A DNA stretch of 64,000 nt from Oikopleura dioica (taxonomy: Eukaryota; Chordata; Appendicularia; Copelata; Oikopleuridae). This document shows, piece after piece, positions 41,637-52,244 of this stretch (positions are counted from its first letter, which is position 1; each line of letters starts with the position of its first letter). The translations under genes and the position numbers were made by a program. Under the pieces are notes generated by a model. It saw only the letters and a list, made by a program, of their open reading frames with translations, was not told the DNA's origin and made no database searches. The stretch is taken from NCBI GenBank assembly GCA_907165135.1, contig OU015566.1:684501-748500 (forward strand). Reading direction: 5' to 3'.

Positions 41637-42366
41637 CAGAGTTGCAAATTTACTGAGCTGAGCTGAGTGAGCTGAGCTAGCTGAGTGACTGCTCAGCTCA
41701 GCTCAGGGATTTTTGAAAGTGATATGATCTGCACAGCTCAGCTCAGACAATCTTCACTTTGCTTAGCTCAGCTCAGCTTTATTATTTTTAACACAATTAA
41801 ACAACTCAAGGACCCCCCCGTCAACAATTTTCCTCAAAAAATCGAAAATTTCAAAAAAGCCATATTTCGGCTTCTGAGTGTGCCTGGAAGTTTCATACAT
41901 CATAAAACCTGTTCGGAGCTCTTCTTGACCAATAAAATTCAAAAATTTTTAGCAAAATTGGGACTTTTCAGTCATTTTTCGCCAAAAAGTCCAATTTTCA
42001 AACGCGATTTTGAGGGTGTTAGAGTCGAGATAGACCCCCAAAAAATGAAGCCTCAAAATCGTTTTTTGACCCGTAGAATTCATTTCCGGGGTCAAAATTT
42101 TAAAATTCCGAAAATCAATTTTTCGAAAACTGTTGACGGGGGGGTCCTTAAACCACAATAAATATAGCTCAGCTAAGCTGAGCTCGGTCAGCTCAGCTCC
42201 AGTTAGGGTTTGCTCAGCTCAGCTTAGCTCAACTACAAAAAAAACTTCTCGGCTCAGCTCCGCTCAATGATCTCTGAAAAAGACCAGCTCAGCTCAGCTC
42301 ACCTCAAAGAAATTATTACTAAGGCGGACTCGTCTCAGCAAAAATAAAGCGAAATTTGTAACTCTG
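41637..42366. mobile_element. hAT-like element filled with AGCTCAGC repeats, copy 2
   Basis: Ends CAGAGTTGCAAATTT and AAATTTGTAACTCTG. Flanks ATTTTAGC and ATTTTAGA (7 of 8). Arms of AGCTCAGC units as in copy 1. Carries a nested palindrome at 41,808-42,149. Lies just after the stop of the channel gene, before its AATAAA signals (42,414 on). Confidence 0.88.
41808..42149. mobile_element. 342-bp element with AAGGACCCCCCCGTCAACA ends
   Basis: Terminal inverted repeats AAGGACCCCCCCGTCAACA and TGTTGACGGGGGGGTCCTT. The interior is unique and non-coding. Related sequence at 28,980-29,070. Nested in copy 2 of the AGCTCAGC element; no clear target duplication. Confidence 0.75.
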
Positions 42367-42575
42367 ATTTTAGATGAAATTTGAATGTGATCCTTGTTAA
42401 ATTGCATGATTTGAATAAAAATAAATAATCAAACATTGACTCCTTGAAATTGAAATTATAATCAATAAGATGATTTTCCGTGTTTAATCAAATGAATATT
42501 CAGAATGAAGAATTTTGTTCTTTGTGCTGAGAAATAAATATGGCATCATTTGTACAGATTGAACGGGTTGAAGGT

Positions 42576-45268
42576 TCAGAACTTGAGTTCGGCGGTCGGG
42601 TTTTTATATGTTTCAACTGAGGTCGGCATTTGACTGGTGTTTTCGATGACTGAGTCGGACTTATCTCCTGGCCTGAAGGAATTATCAGCATCGATTGCAA
42701 ATTGCAATATGTCCGCAAATTGAAAAGGGCGGAATAGAACACTCATTTTTAAGGCAATTTACTTACGGAGTAAATAACCTTGAGCAAGTTAGACTCATTT
42801 GTATTTCTTTTCGCCAGCGCATTAATTTTCTTTTCAGTCTCATCGCGTGCTTAATATCATTTGATTCATATTGATAGGGTGTTAATTTTAATGAATGAAA
42901 TCAGAAATCGGAGCACTGAATTTTTAATATGGCTATACATTCTGAGTACCCCTGCTTCTTTAGGGAGATGTCCTTGATCGTGACTTAGGGGTTAATTTCT
43001 CGTTGGAAGTACCTCTCGATTCGTGTAATAAATAACCGGGTTCACAGCGGAATTCAGCCAGCCAAGCCAAATTGAGAAGCCGAAGCATTTGTCGAACAGG
43101 GCAGACTCAATCTCGATCCCCGACGTTAGGTAGACTGATCTGACAGTACTTATTCCAGGTTTTTTGTCATAAGTATCTCCGGCATTTTTAATATTTAGGT
43201 CAGACGTCAAAGTCTCCTCCTTGATTTTGATTATTAAAAAACCTGGCTTAGAACAACAAAGGGAACCCAACAGACGACAAAGGCGAGACTAAGTTTGACG
43301 CAAGTCATCGTCAATTTTATTTCGCGAGATTTTGCGTATTCTGCTCTTCTTCTTCATTTAGTTTCAAAATACCAGCTTTCAGTCGATTCTGATGAGATTT
43401 GAAACATTCCTGACACTTTTTCGAACATCTTTGCCCTCGACTTTCGGCTGTCTTTTGATCGTGTTCTCTCTCAATCTCAGTCCAGTCTTTGCTATGCCAA
43501 CATTCGCCAAGATAATTATTATTCCAGGGAGAATGAATGAAACGGCCGTCGAGGAAATTGTCATGATTGGGTTGAATGATGCAATGCACATGGTTGTTCC
43601 ATTATTTTCTGCTTCTGAAAACACTGTTTTTATTAATAAAGTATCGTTTATTCGGCTAGGTGCGAAAACAAGGGATAAATAAAAAATTGAAGTGATTTTA
43701 CGAATCAGGCTTTTGATTGGCCGGAAGGCAAGAAACAGCAATCTTATTGGCGAATCCAAAAATTTACTTCCATTTTTTGTTTTAGTGAGAAAATTAAGCC
43801 GATTTTCATAAAAATTTCTAGCCAATCAGATATCCGCATTCGGCCAGTAGGCCGATCAGATTTCAGTAAAAATTCATGCCTTTTTTATTCATTTTCTAGG
43901 TCAAAATTGACAACCTAAACTTGACAGATTTTCAGCAGTCATTAAGAAAATGTTGTCAGTACAAAGCCTCATTCAAAAAACACCAGCTACAAAATGAGTG
44001 AACTCCAAATGGAAATGTCAACCTCTTTTTTAAAAAGAGACCTTTTTGAATAATCATAAGCAAAATTGGACAAAATCAAATATCCATCTAGTTTTTTTAC
44101 AGTTGCTCAATTATTGCTGCCGTTTCGGAGGGTTTCTTTTTATTTGGAAAGATACAGTTTTTCGTTTGATTGAGTCAACTGTACTCTTTTTGACTGGAGG
44201 GGATTGAAAGATTAATGGATCTACCTTTTATATCGACAGAAATGAGCGAAATCGGACTGAGCGTCACCAAGGCCAAAACGATTGAGATGAGCCACATGAA
44301 GCTTATGATCAATACTGAGAACGAGTCGTTGTACCATGAGGGCGGAATAGGCTTTACGCACATAAACCAGCGGTCTGAAAAGAGCTGAATTATTCACCCG
44401 TTCGCAGCGTACTTTCCAGAAAAAAAGGGGAAACCGTAAGAACTCAGATGAACTTCAGTACTTACCAAGCGAAATGACCATAAGCGACAAGCAGGAAACC
44501 GTGCAACATGTCACATCAGTTCCAACCCAGGAAAGACTTATTTCGGGCTCTACTCATCCTCGAAAAAGAACAGTAATGCAACAGTTATGAGCTCTGATGA
44601 GCGAGCCCGTGACATGGAACGTTCGTCGGCCAGCCCCAAATATGCTGGTACAGTGCAATCGGGGTGATGAACACTCCAATTAACATGTCGGCAACCGAAT
44701 TGCTTAAAATAAGCTTTTGAAGGACAAATGACGCCAACAAAGATAAATTAACAAAAGGATGGTTGAACCCTTATTTTTGAGAGTCAAAATAAAAGTTCGA
44801 CCGAAAAATAAAAATAGACACTTTTAATTTTGGCAGGTGTTAGGAACAGACAAAAAAATTCGACAAATTAAGCATTGAAATTTTTAACCAATCAAAAGCC
44901 TGAATAAACCGGCGAATCATCAGCCAACAATCCGCCCACGCAAAATTTATCGAAATTTTTTGTCGGTTCCCGATGCCACCTCCTTAATTTTTCCTTTTTC
45001 ATGACTCATTAATTACGATTCATGAATCATGATATATAAATTATGAGTCATTATTCTTTTTTTCAAATTAAAAGATCGAACTTAACGATAAATATCTGTT
45101 CATTTTGTACCTGAGTAAATAATTGAAAGTAATGCGTTTTCGCTTCTCAGACGTAACAAAGGATATTGCATGCTTTGGCCGACTGTATATTAGCCCAAGG
45201 ATCGTGATTGTATTTCCCATTATAATCCAGCTGATCAGGATAACTTTAAGCCGGATCAAACGAAGCAA
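42576..45268 (-). CDS. Rhodopsin-family GPCR of aminergic type
   Basis: Seven membrane segments in order on separate exons. TM1: VILISWIIMGNTITILGLIY (about 45,250-45,190). TM2: LSNSVADMLIGVFITP (about 44,710). TM3: DVTCCTVSCLSLMVISL, with the Asp that binds amines (about 44,500). TM4: LIISFMWLISIVLALVTLSP (44,320). TM5: TAVSFILPGIIIILANVGIA (43,550). TM6: FVVCWVPFVVL with the CWxP motif (43,260). TM7: WLNSAVNPVIYYTNRE with NPxxY (43,040). Helix 8 is AMRLKRKLMRWRK (42,849 on) and the tail ends ELKF at 42,576. The initiator Met is not identified with certainty. The long introns hold several MITEs. Ligand unknown. Confidence 0.8.
43690..43880. mobile_element. CCAATCAG-family MITE copy in a GPCR intron
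   Basis: TTGATTGGCCGGAAGGC, CTTATTGGCG, then GCCAATCAGATATCC in opposing orientation around CGGCCAGTAGGCCGAT. Degenerate copy of the family best seen at 45,950-46,110. Confidence 0.55.
44830..44995. mobile_element. CCAATCAG-family MITE copy
   Basis: GGTGTTAGGAACAGAC at left, ACCAATCAAAAGCCTG in the middle and TTGTCGGTTCCCGATGCCACC at right. Lies near the TM1-TM2 intron of the GPCR. Confidence 0.75.
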
Positions 45269-45744
45269 AGAGAGAAATCAGATCGCTCTCGACAGAGCTC
45301 GTTCTTTTAGCGGTTAATTTTTATTGCCGATCCGGTTCCTGCAGCGGAAATGCCGAAAAGAAAGCTGGGCGAAGTCTGGTTTGCCATTTGAAAGGACTCT
45401 TAAAATGCAAACTCTCTTTTTTGAAACCTTCTTTCAACCTTCATTATTTCAATTTTCGCTGCTTTCTCAAAAGTGGGTTCAATTTAATAAGCATAATTGC
45501 TTTTTTTCGCTCTGTTTTTAATTTTTCCTGTTTTCTTATTTTTTCAAAGGCGCAAGGAGGTAACTGTATCATTTGTAAATGCGCGACCGAATTCAGAAGC
45601 AGGATGAATATTTAAAAAAGGAGAAATGGAATATTTACAAATTCAAGATCGAAATTTCTTTTTTTATGAAAATTTAAATGAAAAAACTGATAAAAATGAA
45701 CGTTTTATTGGTCTTATCTAAAAATTTGAGAATTTTGACAAATA

Positions 45745-45900
45745 TTTTTGGTGCCCTCAACCGACAAAGAAAAATTCGACAAATTTTGCCTGGGTGGCTT
45801 CTCGGCTGCTGATTGGCCTATGAGCCGAATTCAGGCATCTGATTGGTTAAAAATCTCAATCTAAAATTTCTCGAAATTTTTTGGTTGGTTCCAGACACCC
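45745..45900. mobile_element. CCAATCAG-family MITE copy (inverted)
   Basis: GGTGCCCTCAACCGACAAAG at left, GCTGCTGATTGGCC and TCTGATTGGTTAAAA inside, GGTTGGTTCCAGACACCC at right. Confidence 0.75.
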
Positions 45901-45949
45901 ATATTTTTGGGGATGTAAAGACCATAAGATGTTTTAATTTGGGGGGAGG

Positions 45950-46110
45950 GGGGAGGTGTCAGGAACCGACGAAAAATTCCGACGAATTTTGCGTGGAAAA
46001 TCAACCAATCAGAAGCCTGGATTCGGTCAACTAGCCAATCAGCAGCCGCATATCCCCCAAACTCAAAATTTGTCGAGATTTTTTCGTCGATTTATGACAC
46101 CACCCGGATT
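45950..46110. mobile_element. CCAATCAG-family MITE, best copy
   Basis: Starts GGTGTCAGGAACCGACGAA and ends TTCGTCGATTTATGACACC. The inner part has ACCAATCAGAAGCCTGGATT and GCCAATCAGCAGCC. Only 50 bp from the preceding copy. No target duplication could be fixed. Confidence 0.8.
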
Positions 46111-46134
46111 TGGCCAAAAATTCATTTTTTTGAG

Positions 46135-46625
46135 ATAAGAACATATTCTGAAAGCCCAAGTCAAAATTAGTCGATTCCTAAATTTCTAGGGCTCAATGAC
46201 GTCATTATGACGTCATTTATGATGAATTAATGTCCGAAAAGGCTCCAAGTTCATGAAACTTTGGAACGCTTTTTGAGGCGGTTTTTGCTTGGAATAGATT
46301 TTTCTATTGGTGGCATTTTGTTCGCCATGAAAAACTACGTAGGGACCCGAGGTTTATTTTTCGAACCGACCGGTTTCAAAAATTGAACTGGTCGGTAATG
46401 GTTGATATTCAATGGTTTGATCCCGGGTCCCTACGTCGTTTTTCATGGAAAATCCGAATCCGTCAAGAAAAATAAAATCAGAAAACGTTTTCGGCTCGAA
46501 AAAGCGTTCCAAAGACAAAATTTTCAAATCAGCCTGATGACGTCATAATGTCGTCATCTGACCCTAGAATTTTGTGATTCTGTATAACTTTTAACGGGCT
46601 TTTAGAATATACCAATATCTCAAAA
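46135..46625. repeat. 490-bp palindrome with repeated TGACGTCA sites
   Basis: Arms pair AACATATTCTGAAAGCCC with GGGCTTTTAGAATATACC. ATGACGTCATTATGACGTCA at the left is mirrored by GATGACGTCATAATGTCGTC at the right, and GGGACCCGAGG pairs with CCCGGGTCCC near the centre. TGACGTCA is also the CREB/ATF consensus. Confidence 0.8.
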
Positions 46626-48079
46626 AAAATTTTTTTGCCCGAAAAATTCTTATAGTAATTCATCTTTCATAAAAAAACATATTCATTTTGATATATCTTG
46701 GTAAAAAGTCAAAAATTCAAATCAAAAAACCCAGGCGCAAAATCCACAGAAAAAATCGAGATTTCGGAAAAGACAGTATCGACTTACGCAGAGCCCCGTC
46801 ATAATGCTGTAACATCTTTTCAATTTCTTGTCAATGCTGTCTGCCTCTAACTGTCTCTTTTATTCAATACAGGCTCGGTTATTTCCGAATCGACTGTTCT
46901 ATCGATAATTAACGATCAAGTTCATCTTTCTCAAAAAAAAAAAATTACGAAAGATTTCTTTCGAAAAAGACTTTTCTTTTTTCAACAAGCGGCTACAACA
47001 TTAGCGGACAGCTCAGTGGCACCACAACTTGTCAAAGATTTATAACGCGCCCTAGACCACTGGTGAGCGGCGCAGGATAAACCACAAAAGCTGAATACAA
47101 TTATGCAACGCCGATTCGACGTGACAATATGATTCTGCTGAAAATGGACTGAAACAGAAAAGCTGTCGCAATCGCTTCTTGACCTACAGTAGTAACAAAA
47201 TAATCAAGTTGAAAAAATGCTAGCCAAATACAGAAATCTTATTGGTCTAAAATTTTTGCGGAATTTTTTTGTCAAAATTGTCCCGAAAATTTCGAAAAAT
47301 TATGCAGGGAAATTTTCAACCAATCAGAAGCCTTGATAGGGCTAACCGGCCAATCAGCAGCCTAACCCCTTTTTTACTCGAGTGTAATCCCGGAAAATGC
47401 CGATATAAAATAAGGGTGTCAATATGATGTCTATCGCTTAAAAATTATAAAAGATATTTTTGAACACGGGAATTATGAGAACTTGATTCTGATTCACTTA
47501 CATTTTCGCACTCTTTTTGCTTTAAAAAATAAACTGAAAACGCTTGATAAAGATTCTCTTTGTCAGTTTTGGGGTATCGAAGACTGCGATGAACTATTTT
47601 AGCTAAAATAAAGACTGACGGTTCAATAAAAAGTCATTTTTTCAGACGTAAGGAGGATCACTCCTTCGCGTCTTAACCTCTGCTCAGAAAAGTTACTTAC
47701 TTTCGGAAAAGTCATTAAGCAAAGAATAAAGCCTTTTATCCCTTCTTTTAATGAGCATAAGTTTTCTCCAAGGGTTAAATTAGAACGCCCCTACTCACCA
47801 TCTTTCAGCTCCATAAATCTTCTTTCCTTCTTGCTTTCAAAAAAAGTCAGACTTTGACAAGAATCTGAATAGCCAGTTACTCTTTTGAGCGAGGTTAAAC
47901 CCAGCGAGCCGTAATCACCTGATGCTAAGAATAAGAAGCCTTCTGGACAATTGCTTCATTTCCAAGGACAATTACAGGCTCATCAGAGTCTGATGATCAG
48001 ACCCAGTTTTCTTTTTCTGCAAATAAGCAAACCTGATTCTCAGAAAAAAATTAAGACAGACTTTCAGTGATTTTAATTT
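46626..48079. other. Intergenic, mostly featureless
   Basis: No gene recognised. A CCAATCAG-family MITE copy lies at about 47,235-47,420 (ACCAATCAGAAGCCTTGATA, then GGCCAATCAGCAGCC). A short hairpin, GACGTAAGGAGG/CTCCTTCGCGTC, occurs at 47,646-47,675. Confidence 0.45.
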
Positions 48080-50103
48080 TTATTGCTTTTTGGACATTTC
48101 AGAAAGGAGCTTTTCAACTTTTGCGAGGCCAATTTTAACAGCTTCTCTTTTTGCATCATTGTGGAAAACAGCTCGAATGAAGCCTCCGGAAACAATCAAA
48201 ATCTTCACTTGAACTCCTTCACTATCATCTCCGCATCGCTTGATGAATTCTTCCTGAGAATGACCTAGATATTTTCGGTCAGTTCTGAAAATGTCACGAA
48301 CGTCACGAATATCGCGAATGTCGCGAATGTCACGATTTTGCTGAAAATGTCACGAAAATAGAAGGATGTTTTCGTAATATTCGTGACATTCGTGCCATTC
48401 GTGACATTGATGACATTTTCAGCATTGTCGATATTTATATTATTATTTTCAGATCCTGGCGCGAAGAGGAGGTTACCTTTGAGCTTGAATCGAACGATAT
48501 TTGAGTGGACCATTTTTACATCGATTTCGACAAAATCAAACTTTAAAAAGAGGGTGACCCGGGTTTCCGAAAATTGAAATGAGAAATAGTCATCCCTTTT
48601 TCCTTCGAAACGACATTCGCCAAAGCTTTCGCGTTCTCCGTATCTTCATGAATTCTTTTCGACATTTCTGTGAGTCCATAGAGCGATGCTGCTGCAATAA
48701 TTCCCGCCTGGCGCATTCCTCCGCCAAGAGCTTTTCGTACTCGGTGACATCGCTTTATCGTGGCTGCGTCAGAAACAAGAAGAGATCCGACCGGTGCACC
48801 GAGGCCCTTTGAAGTGCAGATGGAAACGCTATCAGCAAAGGCGCACAATTCCTGAAAAAGAAAAACGAGTTTAATTTGTTCCAAGGCATTTATTGGGGTT
48901 ACCTTGATCCCAATGCCCAGATGTTGAAGAGCATTAAAAGCTCTGGCGCCGTCCATATGAACTCTGAGCTTGTGTTTGTTTGCGAACTCGCGAACTTTGC
49001 ACAGCCACTCGAGGGACGGAACAGAACCACCCATCATGTTGTGCGTGACTTCGACGACGATCGCCTTTGCTCGTGGAAAATGAGGGTCGTCGACGGTATG
49101 GATCAGCGTTTCAAGATAATCTTAAACAAAAATTTTAAAAATCGAAAATTTTTTTTTTGGTTCAAACCAAGATCAAAGCTCCCATCATCGTTATTCGGCA
49201 CTGTCCTGACCATGACTCCTCCCATTTGCGAAACATTTCCCTGCTCGTACAGCGCGATATGGGATTTGTCGCCAATGAAGATTTCCGCGCCACGCTCCCA
49301 GCAAGTTCCGAGGATTCCGCAAAGATTGCTCATTGTCGTTGAAGCAAGATACAGGCCCTTTTCTTTTCCGGTCATTTGAGCAGCGGTTTCTGAAAAGTAA
49401 AGCTTGATATGATATTTTTTATTGATTCATATCCTCAATGTTTTCCAAAAGAAAATAAACAGGAAACGCTGCCAAAAACATCTGAGAAAAAAAAAATCAT
49501 CAAAATTAATCTTATTTTTTTTCATTTCGATGGCTGATAGCGAGGATTTTCATCGTTCCTCGCCTTCTGATCAGAATAACGCGAAAGAAAGAGCGCATAG
49601 AGATTCAATTGACAATATCAATGCAGCTGAAGAGCAGTACAACTGGATTCTAAAAGACAGCACTGACTACCGCCCTGGTACTGTCGCCTTGAGAGACAAC
49701 GACGCAGAGAAGCCTGAAGGATCATGAGGTGTCCGAGAAAGATGCGACCTTGTTTACTCTCTGATCAATAAACTGGGCTTTGATTGACCTTTTTGAATCC
49801 TGTCATGGAAAATTGTCTCGATCGTCTATTACTAACAGTAGACAATAAACATGTTAGTCAGGCGAATAAGAGAAGATTCTCATAATATCTGATAGACAGT
49901 TAATAAGAGAAAATCATTAGCAGTTATCTTTTGACGCAAAACAAAGCTATTAGCAAAGCCCTCAATTTTTACCTTGCAAAAGATTCACTGTCGGATCTTC
50001 TCCAAAAACATCGTCGCCAACTTCAGCTTCGGCCATGAGTTTCCTCATCTCCGGCGTCGGCTTCGTAAAGGTATCAGATCGTAAATCCAATATCATCACC
50101 ATT
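48080..50103 (-). CDS. L-threonine aldolase (PLP-dependent, fold type I)
   Basis: ATG 50,103 (second Met seven bases on). Exon 1 (to 49,975) has the family opening [11 protein letters not shown] and [11 protein letters not shown]. Exon 2 (about 49,390-49,173) holds [10 protein letters not shown]. Exon 3 (about 49,125-48,904) holds [14 protein letters not shown] with the PLP-ring Asp. Exon 4 (48,851-about 48,610) holds [17 protein letters not shown] with the Schiff-base Lys, then [14 protein letters not shown]. Then a 71-nt intron, the exon ending about 48,455, an intron with a minisatellite, and the last exon to TAA 48,080. Cleaves threonine or allo-threonine to glycine and acetaldehyde. Catalytic residues are present. 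Confidence 0.93.
48285..48440. repeat. ATGTCACGA minisatellite hairpin in the last intron of threonine aldolase
   Basis: Short units ATGTCACGA, with variants ATATCGCGA and ATGTCGCGA, in one orientation are followed by inverted TTCGTGACATTCGTG units, so transcripts would fold back. The open frame here (repeats of NVTN/VTF) is a repeat translation. Confidence 0.8.
49530..49727 (+). CDS. Small acidic protein nested in the first intron of threonine aldolase
   Basis: ATG 49,530, 65 codons, TGA at 49,725-49,727, with AATAAA at 49,765 downstream. The product is hydrophilic and acidic ([19 protein letters not shown]; then [19 protein letters not shown]). It runs opposite to its host gene, whose first intron is 10 times longer than the others. 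Codon use looks like real coding sequence, but no homolog is recognised. Confidence 0.5.
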   Translation: MADSEDFHRSSPSDQNNAKERAHRDSIDNINAAEEQYNWILKDSTDYRPGTVALRDNDAEKPEGS

Positions 50104-50109
50104 TTTTCT

Positions 50110-50510
50110 CTGTTTTTTTTCAATCAAATTTGCGGCAAATTTGAATTGCGCGAGAAAAATAATGAGCCGCAAGGCAAATACGACAAAGCAAATAAAAATT
50201 GATGAAATCATGGAAGATCAGAAAATTATTCTAGAAAGCGTTGTCGTTCAATGTCACCCAATGTCGAATTGGTTGATAAAAGATTGAAGAAGCTTTTTGG
50301 CTTCCGACAAGTGACCACGTATCCTCGACCACTTGTCGGCTGAATTATTCAAAAGGCTGAAGCTCGATGCTTTCCGCGAGGGTTGATTAATTTTCAATCA
50401 TTATTTATTTGTGTTTGTCCGAAGATAACTGTCATTTCTGCAATTTTGACTCCAAAGGAAGTGAAGAAAATTTGCGGTTTTGAAAATTGATTTTTGAATA
50501 TTTTTTTGTT
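50110..50510. other. Intergenic region
   Basis: No gene seen. A short inverted pair, CCGACAAGTGACCACG and CGACCACTTGTCGG, lies at 50,308-50,342. The region probably holds the promoter of threonine aldolase and the 3' end of the CUB gene. Confidence 0.4.
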
Positions 50511-50514
50511 TATT

Positions 50515-51558
50515 TCAACAGTCGTTTGCAGAGTTGTAGAAATTTCTGATCTTTCTCGCAGCTCGAATGATTTGGCGATAGACCTTGCCTCGACCGACAC
50601 AGGCGTTGTTTCTAGCCCAGCTGTTGAGCGCTGCGTTCACTTGAGAATTCAAAGTGCACGTATTGCTCTCGTGGAAAACTTGAACATCGTCAGAAGTGTC
50701 ACTCGCTCCGAAGCCGTTTTCTTCGTAGCAGTTTTCGCCAGTCGCGGAAGATCGGGCCTTTGCGAGGATTTTATGGAATCGGTTCACAAATCGGTTAAAT
50801 TTTCTCTCGTCTATGATATTGCCGGCGATTTTCTATGATTATAAATAAATGACAGTTTCTTTGGTTTTTCTTACCCCAAAGTAATATTCAATAATATCAA
50901 GTCGATCGGCTTCCACGAGCTCGAACTCGAAACCGGCGAATCGATTCCAATTTCCGTCGAGATCTACTCCGTTGGTAAAGTCGGTTGTCATGCTCACAGT
51001 GGCATCGCCACCCAAGACGAACATTTTCTTGAAGCCGTCTTCGCTGGCATTGACAAGATCTGGTGTCCATTTTCCTCCTTCTTCCTTTGTGCCTTTTCCA
51101 GCCTCTGATGCTACACCTAAATTGGTTCCGCAGAAATTGCTCTCGACGCCGTTGGCGATCACCTTGACATGATCGAATGCGCAGTTGGGCTTAGGACCAT
51201 GGTCAGGGAGATCATAGCCTTGGCCGTCGTGCCAAAAGCCAATCGACTCGATGTCAAATGTTTTTGGCACGATCCAGAAGCCAGCAACGCCGCGAAGGGA
51301 AATGTCCCAGGTGCAGCTCAGGTAGTTTTGGTAGCTACCAGAAGCGAAGTCTGGGGACGAGAAGGTCTTTGGCCTTCTGATGGTGCCACCACAGTTGGTT
51401 ATTCGATCGGGGGTGGTCCAAGGCTCGCTGTTCATTGTCGACATCGTGTATGCTTCAGTCGTCTCGTAAGAGGAGGCAGCAGCGCCAGCAACGAGGGAGA
51501 AAAACTTAGGACAATTCAGGTTATGGACAAATCTCTATCTCTTGGACTTTACCTTCAT
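50515..51558 (-). CDS. Secreted CUB-domain protein
   Basis: ATG 51,558. The first exon is only two codons and splices over a 44-nt intron to give a signal peptide (MKFFSLVAGAAASSYE). Exon 2 (about 51,508-50,873) carries a CUB-like domain: CGGTIRRPKTFSSPDF, LSCTWDISL, then a variable part and CAFDHVKVIANG, NFCGTN, ending FAGFEFELV. Four Cys fit the two CUB disulfides. Exon 3 (50,829-50,515) gives a 105-residue basic tail with three Cys. Similar CUB proteins act in extracellular matrix or egg coats; the specific role is unknown. Confidence 0.8.
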
Positions 51559-51959
51559 TTCGCAGTTTTAAATCAAACTGTGTGATAATAAAAAGGAGCA
51601 CCAAGAGCTCCTTCCTTATCAACGGCTTTCCCTGACCTTTCCTCTAGGTGGCGATGCGAATTAAAACTCGATTATATCATATAACTTCTATTGAAAACAA
51701 GAAAACACGATTGTCGTTTGGTGTCCAAAAAGGTTATGAATAAGCAAAGCCGATGTAATAAACGATTGAGCAAATGTTTTACGACAACATTCTCACAAGA
51801 CAACTAAAATATATTTCGAGAAATGCGATGACGGAAACATGTTTTTCCTCAAGCTAAGATGAGGGCTCTAATTTGAGCGAATTTCCAATATCAAGTGATT
51901 TTTTTGCATGAATTTGTTCTAATTTTTTGATTTCTAAAGAATGAAGCAGGAGAAAGAGT

Positions 51960-52176
51960 GCAATTAGAATTCGTACAGGACCAATTCTTCTATAATAAAG
52001 CTAGAATTGGTATGATACGAAACCTTTTCTCGGTTAGGGGTTAGGGAAAGGGGGCCGGAAAGTGCCGTCTTTGGGGGTGCCGGGGCGGGGGCGAAGTGAG
52101 GCTTTAGGGTTAGGGTGATCATACCAATTCTAGCCAAATTGAAGAAGAATTGGTCCTGTACCATTTTTAATTGCAT
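51960..52176. mobile_element. MITE-like palindrome with TTAGGG-type core
   Basis: GTACAGGACCAATTCTTCT at left is mirrored by AGAAGAATTGGTCCTGTAC at right, with GCAATTA/TAATTGC just outside. An inner pair, TAGAATTGGTATGAT and ATCATACCAATTCTA, brackets GGTTAGGGGTTAGGG, a GC-rich tract and TTTAGGGTTAGGG. It resembles an element that captured telomere-like repeats. Between the CUB and ketohexokinase genes. Confidence 0.75.
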
Positions 52177-52244
52177 ACTTCCAAACAGGAAAGATCACCG
52201 ATTCAGACTATATAATATAGTCTATATTTGATTCAGAAAACACA

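Noticed and set aside
43392..43682. 96-codon plus-strand frame opposite GPCR TM5
   Set aside because: Hydrophobic pattern is the antisense of a transmembrane exon whose sense frame shows clear TM5 and flanking loop features.
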